Positions 9,451 through 17,572 of a stretch of 64,000 nucleotides of DNA are shown one piece after another (position 1 is the stretch's first letter; the number at the start of each line of letters is the position of its first letter). This DNA is from Mucilaginibacter sp. MD40 (GTDB lineage: Bacteria > Bacteroidota > Bacteroidia > Sphingobacteriales > Sphingobacteriaceae): assembly GCF_002288635.1 (NCBI RefSeq), contig NZ_NRSW01000001.1:243086-307085 (forward strand), written 5' to 3'. The notes beneath the pieces were generated by a model that saw only the letters and a list, made by a program, of their open reading frames with translations, was not told where the DNA came from and did not search any database. The position numbers and the translations under genes are program-made.

Positions 9451-11475
9451 ATGATACTGAGATTTATTTTTGCCTTTATACTTTTACCCTTTTGCTGCCT
9501 TGCGCAAACGGCAGAAACCTATATCGGCGTAGGTAATACTGAAGCCAATATTAAAAACTACCGCCAGGCCATTACCGATTTCGGCAAGGCCATACAGCTG
9601 GAACCCAACAACGCAAAAGCATATTTTTACAGGGGAAACGCTTATAATAACCTTAAAGAGGCGGATAATGCTGTGGCCGATTATACCAAAGCCATACAAT
9701 ACGACCCCAACAATACCTTCGCTTATTTTTACCGTGCCAACATCAATAACGAGCGTGGCCGGTACGCCGAAGCCATAGCCGATTTTGATAAAGCTATTGC
9801 GCTTAACCCACGGGCGGATATGTACCACTACCGTGCTAACGCCAAAGCCAGCATGGGCAACCACCAGGGCGCGGTTGACGATTTTACCAAAGCCATAGCG
9901 CTTGACCCTAAAGACCCGTCGCTGTATGAATACCGCGGCGTGGCTAAGGCCAACTTAAAAGATAATGAAGGTGCCATTGCCGATTATGATAAGGCCGTTG
10001 CGCTCGACCCTAAGAACTCCGACCTGATCTATTACCGCGCCAACTCAAAAGGCAACATAGGTGATTACAAAGGTGCTATTGCCGACTACACCGCCGCCTT
10101 AGCGCTCAACCCTAAAAACGCCGAAGCTGTATTTTACAGAGGCAATGCCTACGGCAACCTTAAAAACTACAGCGCAGCCATAGCCGACTATAAAAAAGCC
10201 ATCAGCCTGAACCCGAAACTGCCCAATATTTATAAATACCTGGCCAACGCACTAAGTAATAACAACGATAAAAAAGGCGCTTTACAATATTTCGGCGAAG
10301 CTTTAAAAGCCGACCCAAACAACGCCGACCTGTATTTATATGATGGCTTGGTAAGATATAACCTGAACGACAACGAGGGCGCCCTGGCTGATTTTAACAG
10401 ATCCATAGAACTAAAACCAACATCAGAAGCTTACCAGAACCGCGCCGACCTTAAACTGGGTATGCGCAACTTCGGAGAAGCAAGGGATGATGCCGGCCAG
10501 GCTATTGAACTGGATGCCAAAAATAGTTATGCCTACATCAGCCGTGCCCGTGCCAGCCTGGAATTAAAAGATACTACAGCCGCTTTAACCGACCTGAGTC
10601 AGGGTATCAAAATAAATCCTTCTTATGATTATGCTTATGTAATGCTGGGCAACATTGCCGCGGGCAGGCATCATTACGACGAGGCCATTGGCTACTACAA
10701 CAAGGCCCTCAGCTTGAACGCAGCCGATCCTGAAACTTACCTGAAACGTGCCGAAGTGCGCAATAAAGTGAGTGACCGATTTGGCGCGCTGGCCGACTAT
10801 AAACGAATAGCCACGATTGATAAGGATGATGATAACCTGCGGTCGAGGTTTACCAGGTCAATGGTTAATGCACGGTTCTACAGCGAGAGCTTACCTGTAT
10901 TGAACACTTTGATCACCAAGAATGCTAAAAACGCCAATTTGTATGTGGAGCGGGGTATAGCCAAACAAAACACCGGCGATCTGCAGGGTGCGATAACAGA
11001 TTATAACTACGCGCTTAAGTTGGATACCGCTTCGGCAATGGCTTATGTTAACCGTGGGAATGCCAAATTTGAACTAAAGGACAATACGGGCGCCCTGGCA
11101 GATGTAGCTAAAGGCATTAAACTGAATGAAGGACTGGAAGACGCTTACTTTACACGCGGACAGATACGCCTGGCTACTAAAGATTACCAGGGCGCAATTG
11201 ATGATTTTAATAGCGTAATATTCATCAACATGGAAAACATTGACGCTTACGCGTGGCGCGGACTGGCACGCAGCCTGGCTGGTGATATGCAACGCAGCAA
11301 TCTCGATTTTAATTATGCCCTTAAGATAGAACCAAAAAACGCGACCGTATACTTACTACGCGGGCAGGCACGTGTGTACGCCAAAGATTTGGGCAATGCT
11401 TGTACCGATTTTAAACAGGCCATAAGCCTGGGCTCGAAAACCGCGGTTACAGAGGCAGCTAAATATTGTAAATAA
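9451..11475 (+). CDS. Periplasmic or surface tetratricopeptide repeat protein
   Basis: The 674 residues consist of a signal peptide (to about residue 19, CCLAQ) and about seventeen consecutive TPR units, many carrying AIADYDKAIALDP-type helices. No catalytic domain is present, so it should act as a scaffold. It is the last gene of the acyltransferase/esterase/barrel operon, 5 nt after the barrel gene. No clear terminator hairpin lies between it and the convergent gene that ends at 11489. Confidence 0.9.
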   Translation: MILRFIFAFILLPFCCLAQTAETYIGVGNTEANIKNYRQAITDFGKAIQLEPNNAKAYFYRGNAYNNLKEADNAVADYTKAIQYDPNNTFAYFYRANINNERGRYAEAIADFDKAIALNPRADMYHYRANAKASMGNHQGAVDDFTKAIALDPKDPSLYEYRGVAKANLKDNEGAIADYDKAVALDPKNSDLIYYRANSKGNIGDYKGAIADYTAALALNPKNAEAVFYRGNAYGNLKNYSAAIADYKKAISLNPKLPNIYKYLANALSNNNDKKGALQYFGEALKADPNNADLYLYDGLVRYNLNDNEGALADFNRSIELKPTSEAYQNRADLKLGMRNFGEARDDAGQAIELDAKNSYAYISRARASLELKDTTAALTDLSQGIKINPSYDYAYVMLGNIAAGRHHYDEAIGYYNKALSLNAADPETYLKRAEVRNKVSDRFGALADYKRIATIDKDDDNLRSRFTRSMVNARFYSESLPVLNTLITKNAKNANLYVERGIAKQNTGDLQGAITDYNYALKLDTASAMAYVNRGNAKFELKDNTGALADVAKGIKLNEGLEDAYFTRGQIRLATKDYQGAIDDFNSVIFINMENIDAYAWRGLARSLAGDMQRSNLDFNYALKIEPKNATVYLLRGQARVYAKDLGNACTDFKQAISLGSKTAVTEAAKYCK

Positions 11476-11488
11476 AGGCAACAGCAGG

Positions 11489-11956
11489 CTACATTTTGCC
11501 GAATAACTGTTCTACAGCCTTAACGCGGTAATTGAAAATATCCTTTACCTTTTTGCCCACAAATGCCTTGTTGGCTATGGTGCCGAATATGCTGTAAGGG
11601 ATAGCGTAATTTAAAATGTCTGTCATTTCTATACCGCCGGGTATTTCCTTAAAATGATGCTGATGGTGCCATAGGGCATAAGGGCCAAAACGCTGCTCAT
11701 CCACAAAATACTGCCTATCTGCAACGTGGGTAATTTCTGTCATCCAGTTCATCTTGATTCCCAGTAAAGGCGATATTTTGTACGTAATGATCATACCTGC
11801 ATACATCTTCGTGTCCTGAGTGTAATCAGACGTTACTACAAACCGCATATCAGGCGGTGTTATCTTCTGCAGGTTTAACGGCGATGAGAAAAAGTCCCAG
11901 GCCTCATCCATGCTGATGGGTATCTGCTGTGTAAATTTAAGTGCGTATGTTTTCAC
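11489..11956 (-). CDS. SRPBCC (START-like) family protein
   Basis: This 155-residue protein has the helix-grip fold pattern of the SRPBCC superfamily: an initial strand YALKFTQQIPI, then MDEAWDFFSSPLNLQKITPPDM and later GGIEMTDILNYAIPYSIFG. Proteins of this type in other bacteria are labelled cell-division-inhibitor-like or polyketide-cyclase-like, without a proven ligand. It is convergent with the TPR gene and stands 154 bp from the next minus-strand gene. Confidence 0.8.
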   Translation of the reverse strand: MKTYALKFTQQIPISMDEAWDFFSSPLNLQKITPPDMRFVVTSDYTQDTKMYAGMIITYKISPLLGIKMNWMTEITHVADRQYFVDEQRFGPYALWHHQHHFKEIPGGIEMTDILNYAIPYSIFGTIANKAFVGKKVKDIFNYRVKAVEQLFGKM

Positions 11957-12110
11957 GTTTGCATTAACAGGTTATCTGAAGAATTGTTGTATTGCTTAAT
12001 TGTTTGGCTTTCAATATTATTGATTTATTATTCAAGGAACAACAATATAACCATCTAACCATTAATCAATCAAACATTAACAATAAAGCGATAGAACAAT
12101 CAACCTGAAA

Positions 12111-12956
12111 TTACAATCCGTTCGCTTCGGTAGCAACAGGCAGGTCGCGGCGGCTCCACTCGCTCCATGATCCTACATATAGTTTTGGGCCATGTATGCC
12201 CGCGTACTCCATACCCAGCAAAGTATGCGTAGCCGTAACGCCCGAGCCGCAGTGCACAATTACATTTTCGGGTTCTACTCCTTTAAAAGCGCCTTCATAT
12301 AAAGTTTTAAGTGCCTGGGCTGTTAAATATTTCCCTTCCGGCGAAAGGCTGTTACTGTAAAACAGGTTTACCGCACCGGGTATGTGCCCTGCCACCAGGT
12401 CTAAAGGTTCAGTATGGCCTAAGTAACGTGCCCCTTCCCGCACATCAATTACCACGTGGTTATCCGCGCGGGCAGCCTGTTTAACTTCGTCAATGTCCAC
12501 AGTGTTTTTATATTCATCAGCCACCGGGTAAGGTGCAGCCGCGGGGGTTGGCTTGTAGGCTTCGGTATTGAGTTCCACTCCCTTGTCAGTAGCCGCTTTG
12601 AGTCCGCCGTTAAGCACTTGTACGTTATCATGTCCTATCGAACGTAACATCCACCACAGCCTCGCTCCGCCCATGGCGGCGTTCTTATCGTCATACACAA
12701 TCACATGGCTTTCGGGAGTAATTCCCCAGCGTTGCAGGGTTGCGGCAAAATCAGTAAGGGCCGGTAAAGGGTGACGACCGCCAAATGCCGGTTCTTCAGG
12801 ATGCGCGGCCAGGTCATCATCCAGCGAAGCAAAAATAGCCTTTGGTAAATGGCCCTGTAAATAGCGCTCATGGGCGTTTGCCCCTGCACGTACGTCGATC
12901 AGTACAACTGCGGGATCAAATATTTTAGGGTCGGTTATTTCTATTAAAGGGGACAT
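12111..12956 (-). CDS. Thiosulfate/3-mercaptopyruvate sulfurtransferase (tandem rhodanese)
   Basis: This 281-residue protein has two rhodanese domains. The N-terminal one (about 5-130) is inactive, with VIVYDDKNAAMGGARLWWML. The C-terminal one (about 150-275) carries the active-site loop VHCGSGVTA with catalytic Cys236. That CGSGVTA loop is the one seen in SseA-type 3-mercaptopyruvate sulfurtransferases, whereas thiosulfate-specific enzymes usually have CRxG/K(T/S). It moves sulfane sulfur to thiol or cyanide acceptors. There is no predicted signal peptide, so it is cytoplasmic, and it is apparently monocistronic. Confidence 0.92.
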   Translation of the reverse strand: MSPLIEITDPKIFDPAVVLIDVRAGANAHERYLQGHLPKAIFASLDDDLAAHPEEPAFGGRHPLPALTDFAATLQRWGITPESHVIVYDDKNAAMGGARLWWMLRSIGHDNVQVLNGGLKAATDKGVELNTEAYKPTPAAAPYPVADEYKNTVDIDEVKQAARADNHVVIDVREGARYLGHTEPLDLVAGHIPGAVNLFYSNSLSPEGKYLTAQALKTLYEGAFKGVEPENVIVHCGSGVTATHTLLGMEYAGIHGPKLYVGSWSEWSRRDLPVATEANGL

Positions 12957-13125
12957 GGTGGGTAGAGATAAATGGTTAGAGATTAGTCATTGGAGATCAG
13001 AGATCAGGTTTCAGTAATAGCAACCAAGCCTCTGCCTGCCTAATTAACGGCAAGTTAGAAAAAGCAAGGCAAATTTAAAACGATGCTAACTAATCCGTAA
13101 TTAACAAATCTTTAATCTCTACCCA

Positions 13126-13599
13126 CTACTGCACTATCTTGTTAGCGCAGCACGAACTGGCAAAAGCTTCGGGCTTGGCTTTAAACACAAAGCCCATGCT
13201 CAGGATGTAACCCATAGCCTCGTGCAGGGCCTGGTTACTTTTAAACATAGGGTTGGTATTAATGTCAGCATGTACTTCCAGATCAACATCGTACAGGTCA
13301 AGCAGGTCGCAAAGTTTGTATGCAATGTCAATAGATTTTTGTACCTCGTGCAGCATGCGCTCTTTGATGCTCATTTTTTGCGATGTACGCTCCTGGTGGA
13401 TAAACATGAAAGCGCCCCGCTGCTCACGGATGAATACGATGACGGTAGCAAAATCCGTAACCGTGCCTTTTACCTGCGAATCGGTACCAATGCATACTTT
13501 AAGCTTGTTGCCCAGGTTGATTTCCCGTTCAATAGCTGCCTCTACCTCTTCCAGAATGGGTGTCTGGATCACCTCGCCGCTAAATTTTCTCCAGGTCAT
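13126..13599 (-). CDS. YkuK-like ribonuclease H-fold protein (DUF458)
   Basis: This 157-residue protein matches the YkuK/DUF458 family: VCIGTDSQVKG at about 36-46 (the RNase H-like first Asp), FATVIVFIREQRGAFMF, VDLEVHADINTNPMFKSN (second acidic site) and a C-terminal segment with AFASSCCANKIV. The biochemical activity of the family is not established to my knowledge. The RNase H fold predicts binding to nucleic acid. It is a single gene with 169 bp of AT-rich sequence separating it from the sulfurtransferase. Confidence 0.88.
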   Translation of the reverse strand: MTWRKFSGEVIQTPILEEVEAAIEREINLGNKLKVCIGTDSQVKGTVTDFATVIVFIREQRGAFMFIHQERTSQKMSIKERMLHEVQKSIDIAYKLCDLLDLYDVDLEVHADINTNPMFKSNQALHEAMGYILSMGFVFKAKPEAFASSCCANKIVQ

Positions 13600-13894
13600 A
13601 AAAATTGGGTTTAGTTAATTTTTAATATTGACCCGTTACAGGTCTATAAAAATAAGCGATAAACTATTTTATAAACGTTATCTCCGGGTGATTTATTTGT
13701 TAACATTGATTTGATTATTAACATGTTATAGGCAAGCATTAAACTATGGCAACACCCGGAAAGCGAATGGCGGTTCAATTAAGTGATAGTAATTAAGGCG
13801 AAGGGCAAGTACACATATCCAGGCCAAATTTAAATAGGCAAAAATGGCGTTGCCCAACGCTCATAACTTGCTAAAAAACAAACCCAAACTTTAA
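13600..13894. other. Divergent intergenic region without a gene
   Basis: This is the larger part of the 348-bp gap between the YkuK-like gene (minus) and the TPR gene (plus). It is AT-rich and holds no open frame of interest. A promoter for the plus-strand gene begins at 13895; otherwise I see no motif I can name. Confidence 0.6.
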
Positions 13895-13925
13895 TTTGGT
13901 AAAAGCATTGAAAACCGTATTTTTG
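13895..13925 (+). promoter_or_regulatory. Bacteroidota-type promoter of the TPR membrane protein gene
   Basis: TTTG at 13895-13898, a 19-bp spacer and TATTTTTG at 13918-13925 fit the TTTG / TAnnTTTG consensus. The start codon is 22 nt beyond the box, leaving a short leader. Confidence 0.75.
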
Positions 13926-13947
13926 CAGACTTAATTTTAAAATACAG

Positions 13948-14625
13948 ATGTCAGCAACCGAGGTGAAAACAAAAACTGAAGCACAGAAAAGCAGTGTTGT
14001 AAAAAGCGGCAGTTTTGTTCAGGAAAACCAAAAAAGCTTGTTATTTATTGCAGCAGCCATTGTTGTAATGATTGTTATTTATATAGCCTACCTTAAATTA
14101 TACCTCGGCCCAAGAGAGAGTACCGCTGCTAACCAAATGCACGTAGCGCAGGATTTTTGGGCAAACAAAGAGTGGGACAAAGCCATTAACGGCGATGCCG
14201 GCTACCCTGGCTTTAAAAAGATCATCAGCGAATACAGCAACACTAAAACCGCTAACCTCGCTTATTTTTACCTGGGTACCGCTTATTTAAACAAAGGCGA
14301 ATACCGCCAGGCTATTGAAAACCTTACCAATTTCCGCAGCGACGATAACATGGTGGCCGCTGAAGCACTTGGCGCTACAGGTGATGCTTATGTTGAGCTT
14401 AAGGATTACGACAAAGCCGAAACTTACTTTAAGAAAGCTGCCGATAAAGCTTCAAATAAATTCCTTACTCCTTTTTATCTGAAAAAACTGGGTTTGGTTT
14501 ATGAGGCTAAAAAGGACAATAAAACCGCGGCAGAAACCTACAAAAAAATTAAAACAGACTACCCGGAAAGCCCTGAGGCGCAAAGCATTGATGCTTACAT
14601 AGCACGTGCCGAAGCCCGTTCATAA
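13948..14625 (+). CDS. Membrane-anchored TPR protein (YfgM-like architecture)
   Basis: The 225 residues comprise a cytoplasmic N terminus (about 1-27), a single membrane helix (about 28-50, SLLFIAAAIVVMIVIYIAY) and a periplasmic part with four to five TPR helical pairs, including NLAYFYLGTAYLNKGEYRQAIENL. The layout resembles YfgM or CcmG-type TPR anchors that assist envelope protein assembly, but this is only structural similarity. Its own promoter and a terminator flank it. Confidence 0.85.
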   Translation: MSATEVKTKTEAQKSSVVKSGSFVQENQKSLLFIAAAIVVMIVIYIAYLKLYLGPRESTAANQMHVAQDFWANKEWDKAINGDAGYPGFKKIISEYSNTKTANLAYFYLGTAYLNKGEYRQAIENLTNFRSDDNMVAAEALGATGDAYVELKDYDKAETYFKKAADKASNKFLTPFYLKKLGLVYEAKKDNKTAAETYKKIKTDYPESPEAQSIDAYIARAEARS

Positions 14626-14651
14626 TTACGGTTTCCTGTAAATGATAACAT

Positions 14652-14680
14652 AATGCCTGCCCAAAGCAGGCATTATTTGT
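14652..14680 (+). terminator. Terminator after the TPR membrane protein gene
   Basis: The perfect 9-bp arms AATGCCTGC and GCAGGCATT, with loop CCAAA, are followed by a T-rich run (ATTTGTTT). Confidence 0.8.
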
Positions 14681-14745
14681 TTAAAACTTATATTTACCAC
14701 GTAAAACATCACGGGCAACCATGCCTGCTTATTATTTAAGATCAA

Positions 14746-15246
14746 ATGGCCACACAGTTAAAAAACCTTTCAGATTTTTCAAGCGGCGGCGAAATACCAT
14801 CAGCCGAAAACTTTAGCTTTGGCATTGTGGTAGCCGAATGGAACGCCGAAATTACCAACGCGCTGTACGAGGGCGCTTACAACAGCCTGATCAAGTATGG
14901 CGCCAAGCCCGATAACATCCATTCTTACCCAGTACCCGGCAGCTTTGAGCTTACCACCGGCGCAGAGCTACTGTTAAAAAATAAAAAACTGGATGCCGTT
15001 ATTACCCTTGGTTGCGTTATACAGGGCGAAACCCGCCATTTCGATTTCATTTGCGATGCTGTAGCCAACGGCGTAACCAATGTTGCCATAAAATATTCAA
15101 AACCTGTTATCTTTGGAGTATTAACTACCGATAACCAACAACAGGCAATTGACCGTAGCGGTGGCAAACATGGTAATAAAGGCGACGAGGCTGCGGTAAC
15201 GGCTATTAAAATGGCTAAACTAAACGAAACCTTACAAGCCCGATAA
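14746..15246 (+). CDS. ribH: 6,7-dimethyl-8-ribityllumazine synthase
   Basis: This is the penultimate enzyme of riboflavin synthesis; it condenses the pyrimidine 5-amino-6-ribitylamino-uracil with dihydroxybutanone phosphate. In 166 residues it shows the substrate loop AEWNAEIT, VPGSFELTTGAELL, the signature GCVIQGETRHFDFI with the catalytic His, and FGVLTTDNQQQAIDRSGG. No other rib genes are in the window and no FMN riboswitch is visible upstream. A 35-residue lipoprotein gene follows 27 nt downstream and may share its transcript. Confidence 0.97.
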   Translation: MATQLKNLSDFSSGGEIPSAENFSFGIVVAEWNAEITNALYEGAYNSLIKYGAKPDNIHSYPVPGSFELTTGAELLLKNKKLDAVITLGCVIQGETRHFDFICDAVANGVTNVAIKYSKPVIFGVLTTDNQQQAIDRSGGKHGNKGDEAAVTAIKMAKLNETLQAR

Positions 15247-15273
15247 CGTACAAATACTAAGTTATAAGCATAC

Positions 15274-15381
15274 ATGAAAAAGATCTTTTACATCGCTATT
15301 GTAGCACTTGCCCTGGGCAGCGTGGCATCATGTTCAAACAAACTTTGCCCGGCTTACGGTTCATACCCTAATCACCGTTAA
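15274..15381 (+). CDS. Small lipoprotein, 35 residues
   Basis: This short frame encodes a complete lipoprotein signal: a KK-containing N terminus, hydrophobic FYIAIVALALGSVA and the lipobox SVASC with Cys20. A 15-residue mature tail follows (SNKLCPAYGSYPNHR). Its reading frame is intact, it starts with ATG and it lies 27 nt after ribH. Tiny lipoproteins with a second Cys and a CPxYG-like tail are common and poorly described in Bacteroidota. Function is unknown; it is supported by the lipobox and position only. Confidence 0.7.
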   Translation: MKKIFYIAIVALALGSVASCSNKLCPAYGSYPNHR

Positions 15382-15446
15382 TCGGTTTTTCTGCAAAAAC
15401 CAAAGTAGTTTTACACTGTTTTTACTTATAAGAAACTTTATAAGCT

Positions 15447-15454
15447 TATTTTTG
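15447..15454 (+). promoter_or_regulatory. Promoter -7 box of ytxJ
   Basis: TATTTTTG matches TAnnTTTG and ends only 4 nt before the ATG at 15459. No good TTTG lies at the usual distance upstream. Transcription would begin at or near the start codon. Confidence 0.55.
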
Positions 15455-15458
15455 CAGC

Positions 15459-15788
15459 ATGGAATGGACAAAGTTGGAAACCGCTGATCAGCTGGAGAAT
15501 ATCAAGAACAAAAAAGGTTACAGCCTTATTTTTAAACACAGCACCCGCTGCTCTATCAGCATGATGGCCAAGCGGCGTTTTGAGATGGATTGGGATAGCT
15601 TGCCGGCTGATATGCCTCTTTATTTCCTCGATCTCATCAAACACCGTGATATTTCCAACCAGATAGCACAGGATTTTTCTGTTTACCACGAGTCGCCGCA
15701 GATGTTATTGATCAAGGATGGCGAGTGTGTATTGGACCAATCACATAGTTCCATATCTGTAAATGAGGCCGTAAGTGTGATGGCTTAA
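15459..15788 (+). CDS. ytxJ: Bacillithiol-system redox protein YtxJ
   Basis: This is a 109-residue monothiol thioredoxin-fold protein of the YtxJ (DUF2847) family, thought to act in bacillithiol-dependent de-bacillithiolation. The signature HSTRCSIS holds the single active-site Cys31, and the conserved cis-Pro region appears as VYHESPQMLLIKDGE. This suggests the organism makes bacillithiol, as many Bacteroidota do, although no bsh genes are in this window. A terminator follows at 15832-15866. Confidence 0.9.
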   Translation: MEWTKLETADQLENIKNKKGYSLIFKHSTRCSISMMAKRRFEMDWDSLPADMPLYFLDLIKHRDISNQIAQDFSVYHESPQMLLIKDGECVLDQSHSSISVNEAVSVMA

Positions 15789-15831
15789 TGAAAGAGAATC
15801 AAGACTATTAGATTCAGGAACCAAGATATTG

Positions 15832-15866
15832 AAAACTCCGCAGGCTACACCTGCGGAGTTTTTTAG
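15832..15866 (+). terminator. Terminator after ytxJ
   Basis: The perfect 13-bp arms AAAACTCCGCAGG and CCTGCGGAGTTTT, with loop CTACA, are followed by more T residues. Confidence 0.85.
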
Positions 15867-15923
15867 TAAGAGCCATTCCGTTTATCATGAAGCATCTACC
15901 CTACACCTTGCATCGCATAAATT

Positions 15924-16034
15924 AGATTCTTCGCTAACGCTCAGAATGACAAAACTAAATAACTTGTCATGCTGAGGAACGAAGCATCTGATCTATCGCA
16001 TATATTAGATTCTTCGCTACCGCTCAGAATGACA
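15924..16034. repeat. Dispersed inverted repeat, AGATTCTTCG / TCAGAATGACA family
   Basis: Two direct copies of a 28-nt unit (15924-15951 and 16007-16034, identical except for one base) carry AGATTCTTCGCT and GCTCAGAATGACA. Between them an inverted partial copy starts TGTCATGCTGAG (15965) and ends GAAGCATCT (15989), so the third unit can fold onto either neighbour. The same family recurs at 48869-48936. It occupies most of the 325-bp gap between ytxJ and lipA and encodes nothing. Confidence 0.85.
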
Positions 16035-16101
16035 GAAACTCACATTATCGTTTCTGCGTAATATTCATTTACAGCCGGGGTGCATCTACCTTGTTTTTAA
16101 C

Positions 16102-16109
16102 TATTTTTG
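16102..16109 (+). promoter_or_regulatory. Promoter -7 box of lipA
   Basis: TATTTTTG ends 4 nt before the ATG at 16114, again predicting a leaderless or near-leaderless mRNA. A -33 element is not convincing. Confidence 0.5.
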
Positions 16110-16113
16110 TAAC

Positions 16114-16992
16114 ATGATTGATTTGCCAGTAGTACCAGCAAACCCGCCAAAACGTAAACCTGATTGGTTAAGGGTGAAGCTGCCTGTAGGGAAAGAGTAC
16201 GCGCATGTGCGCGGCTTGGTAGATACGCATAAACTGCATACCATTTGCGAAAGCGGCAATTGCCCCAATATGGGCGAGTGCTGGGGCGCCGGTACCGCAA
16301 CATTTATGATACTGGGCAACATTTGTACACGCTCCTGCTCATTTTGCGCGGTGGCTACCGGCAGGCCTTTGGCTGTAGATATGGACGAGCCTAACCGCGT
16401 GGCCAATTCGGTAAAATTAATGCAGGTAAAACACTGCGTAATTACCTCGGTTGACCGCGACGACCTAAAGGATGGCGGTTCTATCATTTGGGCCGAAACC
16501 ATTAACGCTATACGCCGCGAAAGCCCGCAAACCACACTGGAAACACTCCTGCCCGACTTTAGGGGCATATGGGATAACCTGGACCGTGTAATTGCCGTAC
16601 GCCCTGAGGTAGTATCGCACAACCTGGAAACCGTACGCCGCCTTACCCGCGAGGTACGTATACAGGCAAAATACGATCGCAGCCTGGAAGCCCTTAGCCG
16701 GATATCAGCGGCCGGCCTGCGCACCAAATCGGGCATTATGCTGGGATTGGGCGAGAAGGAAGAAGACGTACTGGAAGCAATGGACGATCTGTTAGCTGCC
16801 GGTGTACACATTTTAACTTTGGGGCAGTACCTGCAACCTACCCGTAACCACCACCCAGTAGTTGACTGGATACACCCCGACCAGTTTGCCGCATACAAGG
16901 AATGGGGCTTAAAAAAAGGATTTAAGTATGTAGAAAGCGGGCCGCTTGTGCGCTCCTCTTACCACGCGGAAAAACATTTGTTTGATATGTGA
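16114..16992 (+). CDS. lipA: Lipoyl synthase
   Basis: This radical SAM enzyme inserts two sulfurs into octanoyl groups on lipoyl-carrier domains. The 292 residues show both iron-sulfur sites: the auxiliary cluster Cys45, Cys50, Cys56 ([12 protein letters not shown]) and the radical SAM cluster Cys71, Cys75, Cys78 (CTRSCSFC). The conserved C-terminal RSSYHA supplies the Ser ligand of the auxiliary cluster. It is full length. The sigma factor gene begins about 26 nt after its stop codon. Confidence 0.98.
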   Translation: MIDLPVVPANPPKRKPDWLRVKLPVGKEYAHVRGLVDTHKLHTICESGNCPNMGECWGAGTATFMILGNICTRSCSFCAVATGRPLAVDMDEPNRVANSVKLMQVKHCVITSVDRDDLKDGGSIIWAETINAIRRESPQTTLETLLPDFRGIWDNLDRVIAVRPEVVSHNLETVRRLTREVRIQAKYDRSLEALSRISAAGLRTKSGIMLGLGEKEEDVLEAMDDLLAAGVHILTLGQYLQPTRNHHPVVDWIHPDQFAAYKEWGLKKGFKYVESGPLVRSSYHAEKHLFDM

Positions 16993-17017
16993 TGTTTCCT
17001 TGCTATCTTTCAATACT

Positions 17018-17572
17018 TTGAGTCCGAAAAGAAAAATATCACTACCAGAAGAGGAGCTTATACAGGCCATGCAGCGCCGCGAGAAGATCGCCGCTGAAGC
17101 TTTGTATGATATGTATTCCGCGTCATTATATGGTGTTATCGTCCGTATTGTTATTCATGAGGAACTGGCCGAGGATGTTTTACAGGAAACATTTATAAAA
17201 ATCTGGAATTCTTTTAATTCTTACAGTGCCGAAAAAGGGCGTTTATTTACCTGGATGGTCAATATCGCCCGGAATTTATCTATTGATAAGGTACGGTCCA
17301 AGGATTTTAGGAATCAGGGAAAAAACCAGGAACTCGAAAATAACGTAACTTTCATAGACGAACAAAGGAATACCGTTTACAACCCGGAATTGTTGGGTAT
17401 CAGGGATATGGTTGCAAACCTTAAGCCTGAACAAAAATCCATTCTCGACCTGGTATATTTTAAAGGTTACACACACGTTGAAGCTGCCGAAGAGCTGGGT
17501 ATACCGCTTGGCACCATCAAAACGAGGTTAAGAATGGCTATTCAGCAACTCAGAAAATATTTTAATGAATAG
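17018..17572 (+). CDS. ECF-type RNA polymerase sigma factor
   Basis: This is a 184-residue alternative sigma factor. Region 2 (about 25-95) includes DMYSASLYGVIVRIV, the core-binding LAEDVLQETFIKIWNSF and FTWMVNIARNLSIDKVR. Region 4 (about 130-183) has EQKSILDLVYFKGYTHVEAAEELGIP in a helix-turn-helix followed by LGTIKTRLRMAIQQLR. The open frame extends upstream to an ATG at 16946 inside lipA. I prefer the TTG at 17018, which removes the overlap and starts LSPKRKISLPEEEL as a plausible N terminus; this start is uncertain. Its stop overlaps the anti-sigma start by one base (TAGTG). Confidence 0.88.
   Translation: MSPKRKISLPEEELIQAMQRREKIAAEALYDMYSASLYGVIVRIVIHEELAEDVLQETFIKIWNSFNSYSAEKGRLFTWMVNIARNLSIDKVRSKDFRNQGKNQELENNVTFIDEQRNTVYNPELLGIRDMVANLKPEQKSILDLVYFKGYTHVEAAEELGIPLGTIKTRLRMAIQQLRKYFNE

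Noticed and set aside
9451-11475. Repeated DNA in the TPR gene as a possible repeat array or CRISPR
   Set aside because: The repetition is at protein level (34-residue TPR units) with diverged codons; there are no identical repeats and unique spacers.
14626-14745. FMN riboswitch upstream of ribH
   Set aside because: The region contains only the terminator hairpin of the preceding gene and AT-rich sequence; none of the conserved FMN-element blocks was found.
16946-17017. Longer N terminus of the sigma factor
   Set aside because: It would be a frame-shifted reading of the lipA 3' end, and its sequence is not sigma-like.
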